DNA of 6,149 nt, from assembly GCA_934667845.1 (NCBI GenBank), contig CAKUMQ010000097.1, positions 1-6,149 on the forward strand, given 5' to 3'. This document shows, one piece after another, positions 5,988 through 6,149 of this stretch; positions within the stretch are counted from its first letter, which is position 1; every line of letters begins with the position of its first letter. The notes beneath the pieces were generated by a model. The model searched no databases. It saw nothing but the letters and a program-made list of their open reading frames with translations, and was not told the DNA's origin. The translations under genes and the position numbers were made by a program. The stretch is from an uncultured Eubacteriales bacterium (GTDB taxonomy: Bacteria > Bacillota > Clostridia > Oscillospirales > Acutalibacteraceae).

Positions 5988-6149
5988 TCAGCCAAACAGA
6001 ATGGGCCATCCCCCGAGCAGCACGAGCACCAGCAAAACGATCAGCGCCGCAGGAACCAGTACGATCAGCCCTGCCAGAACCATCGCCAAAAAATCGTGCT
6101 TTTCCAGTCCGCCCTCGTTGCGGATGCTTTCCTGAAGCTGCTCGCGTTT
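5988..6149 (-). CDS. C-terminal end of a membrane protein, 5'-truncated by the window
   Basis: On the minus strand an open frame enters at the right edge and runs 53 codons to TGA (5990-5988). The visible sequence begins KREQLQESIRNEGGLEKHDF and continues into one very hydrophobic helix, about visible codons 21-45, containing LAMVLAGLIVLVPAALIVLL, before ending WPILFG. The hydrophilic start, the clean Leu/Val/Ala helix and the short tail make chance coding unlikely. The start codon and most of the protein lie outside the window, so no family can be named. The piece would fit a tail-anchored or multi-pass membrane protein. The gene converges on the phosphatase gene. No well-formed terminator follows its stop codon; the symmetric hairpin at 5811-5849 could serve. 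Confidence 0.65.
   Translation of the reverse strand, partial: KREQLQESIRNEGGLEKHDFLAMVLAGLIVLVPAALIVLLVLVLLGGWPILFG

Overview
The window looks like ordinary chromosome from a GC-rich member of the Firmicutes, most likely of the Clostridia (Oscillospiraceae/Ruminococcaceae-like). The reasons are strong AGGAGG-type ribosome binding sites, sigma-A-type promoters with TATAAT boxes, hairpin terminators flanked by A and T runs, a clostridial-style XRE repressor, and a YfhO-family membrane protein. The taxonomic call is inferred from style and protein resemblance; no rRNA or other marker gene is present.

Layout, left to right. (1) Positions 1-624 hold the 3' part of a plus-strand gene for a membrane-anchored extracytoplasmic protein of unknown function, whose start lies before the window. 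A 16-bp-stem terminator (670-707) closes it. (2) An extended -10 promoter (762-770) then drives a two-gene operon: an 860-residue YfhO-family GT-C-like membrane protein (803-3385) and, 22 nt later with a near-perfect Shine-Dalgarno, a 298-residue protein with about seven membrane segments and an acidic tail (3408-4304). (3) A bidirectional terminator (4304-4343) separates this operon from a convergent minus-strand XRE-type regulator (4367-5056). (4) The regulator is divergent from a histidine-phosphatase gene (5178-5798). The 121-nt gap between them holds a clear minus-strand promoter and a dyad at its predicted start of transcription, a good candidate autoregulatory operator. (5) The phosphatase ends in a terminator with a perfect 16-bp stem (5811-5849). 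After about 140 nt without a recognisable gene, the C-terminal 53 codons of a minus-strand membrane protein (5988-6149) run off the right edge.

How the genes work together: the YfhO-like protein and its 7-TM partner are almost certainly co-transcribed and probably act together at the membrane. By analogy with Bacillus and Listeria YfhO proteins, the likely role is transfer of sugar from a lipid carrier onto a cell-envelope polymer. No GT2 lipid-sugar synthase is in view to complete such a pathway. The XRE regulator probably represses itself and may affect the divergent phosphatase. I see no mobile element, CRISPR array, tRNA or rRNA, and no clearly novel multi-gene system. The most interesting items are the operator architecture at 5092-5144 and the unassigned 7-TM partner of the YfhO protein.
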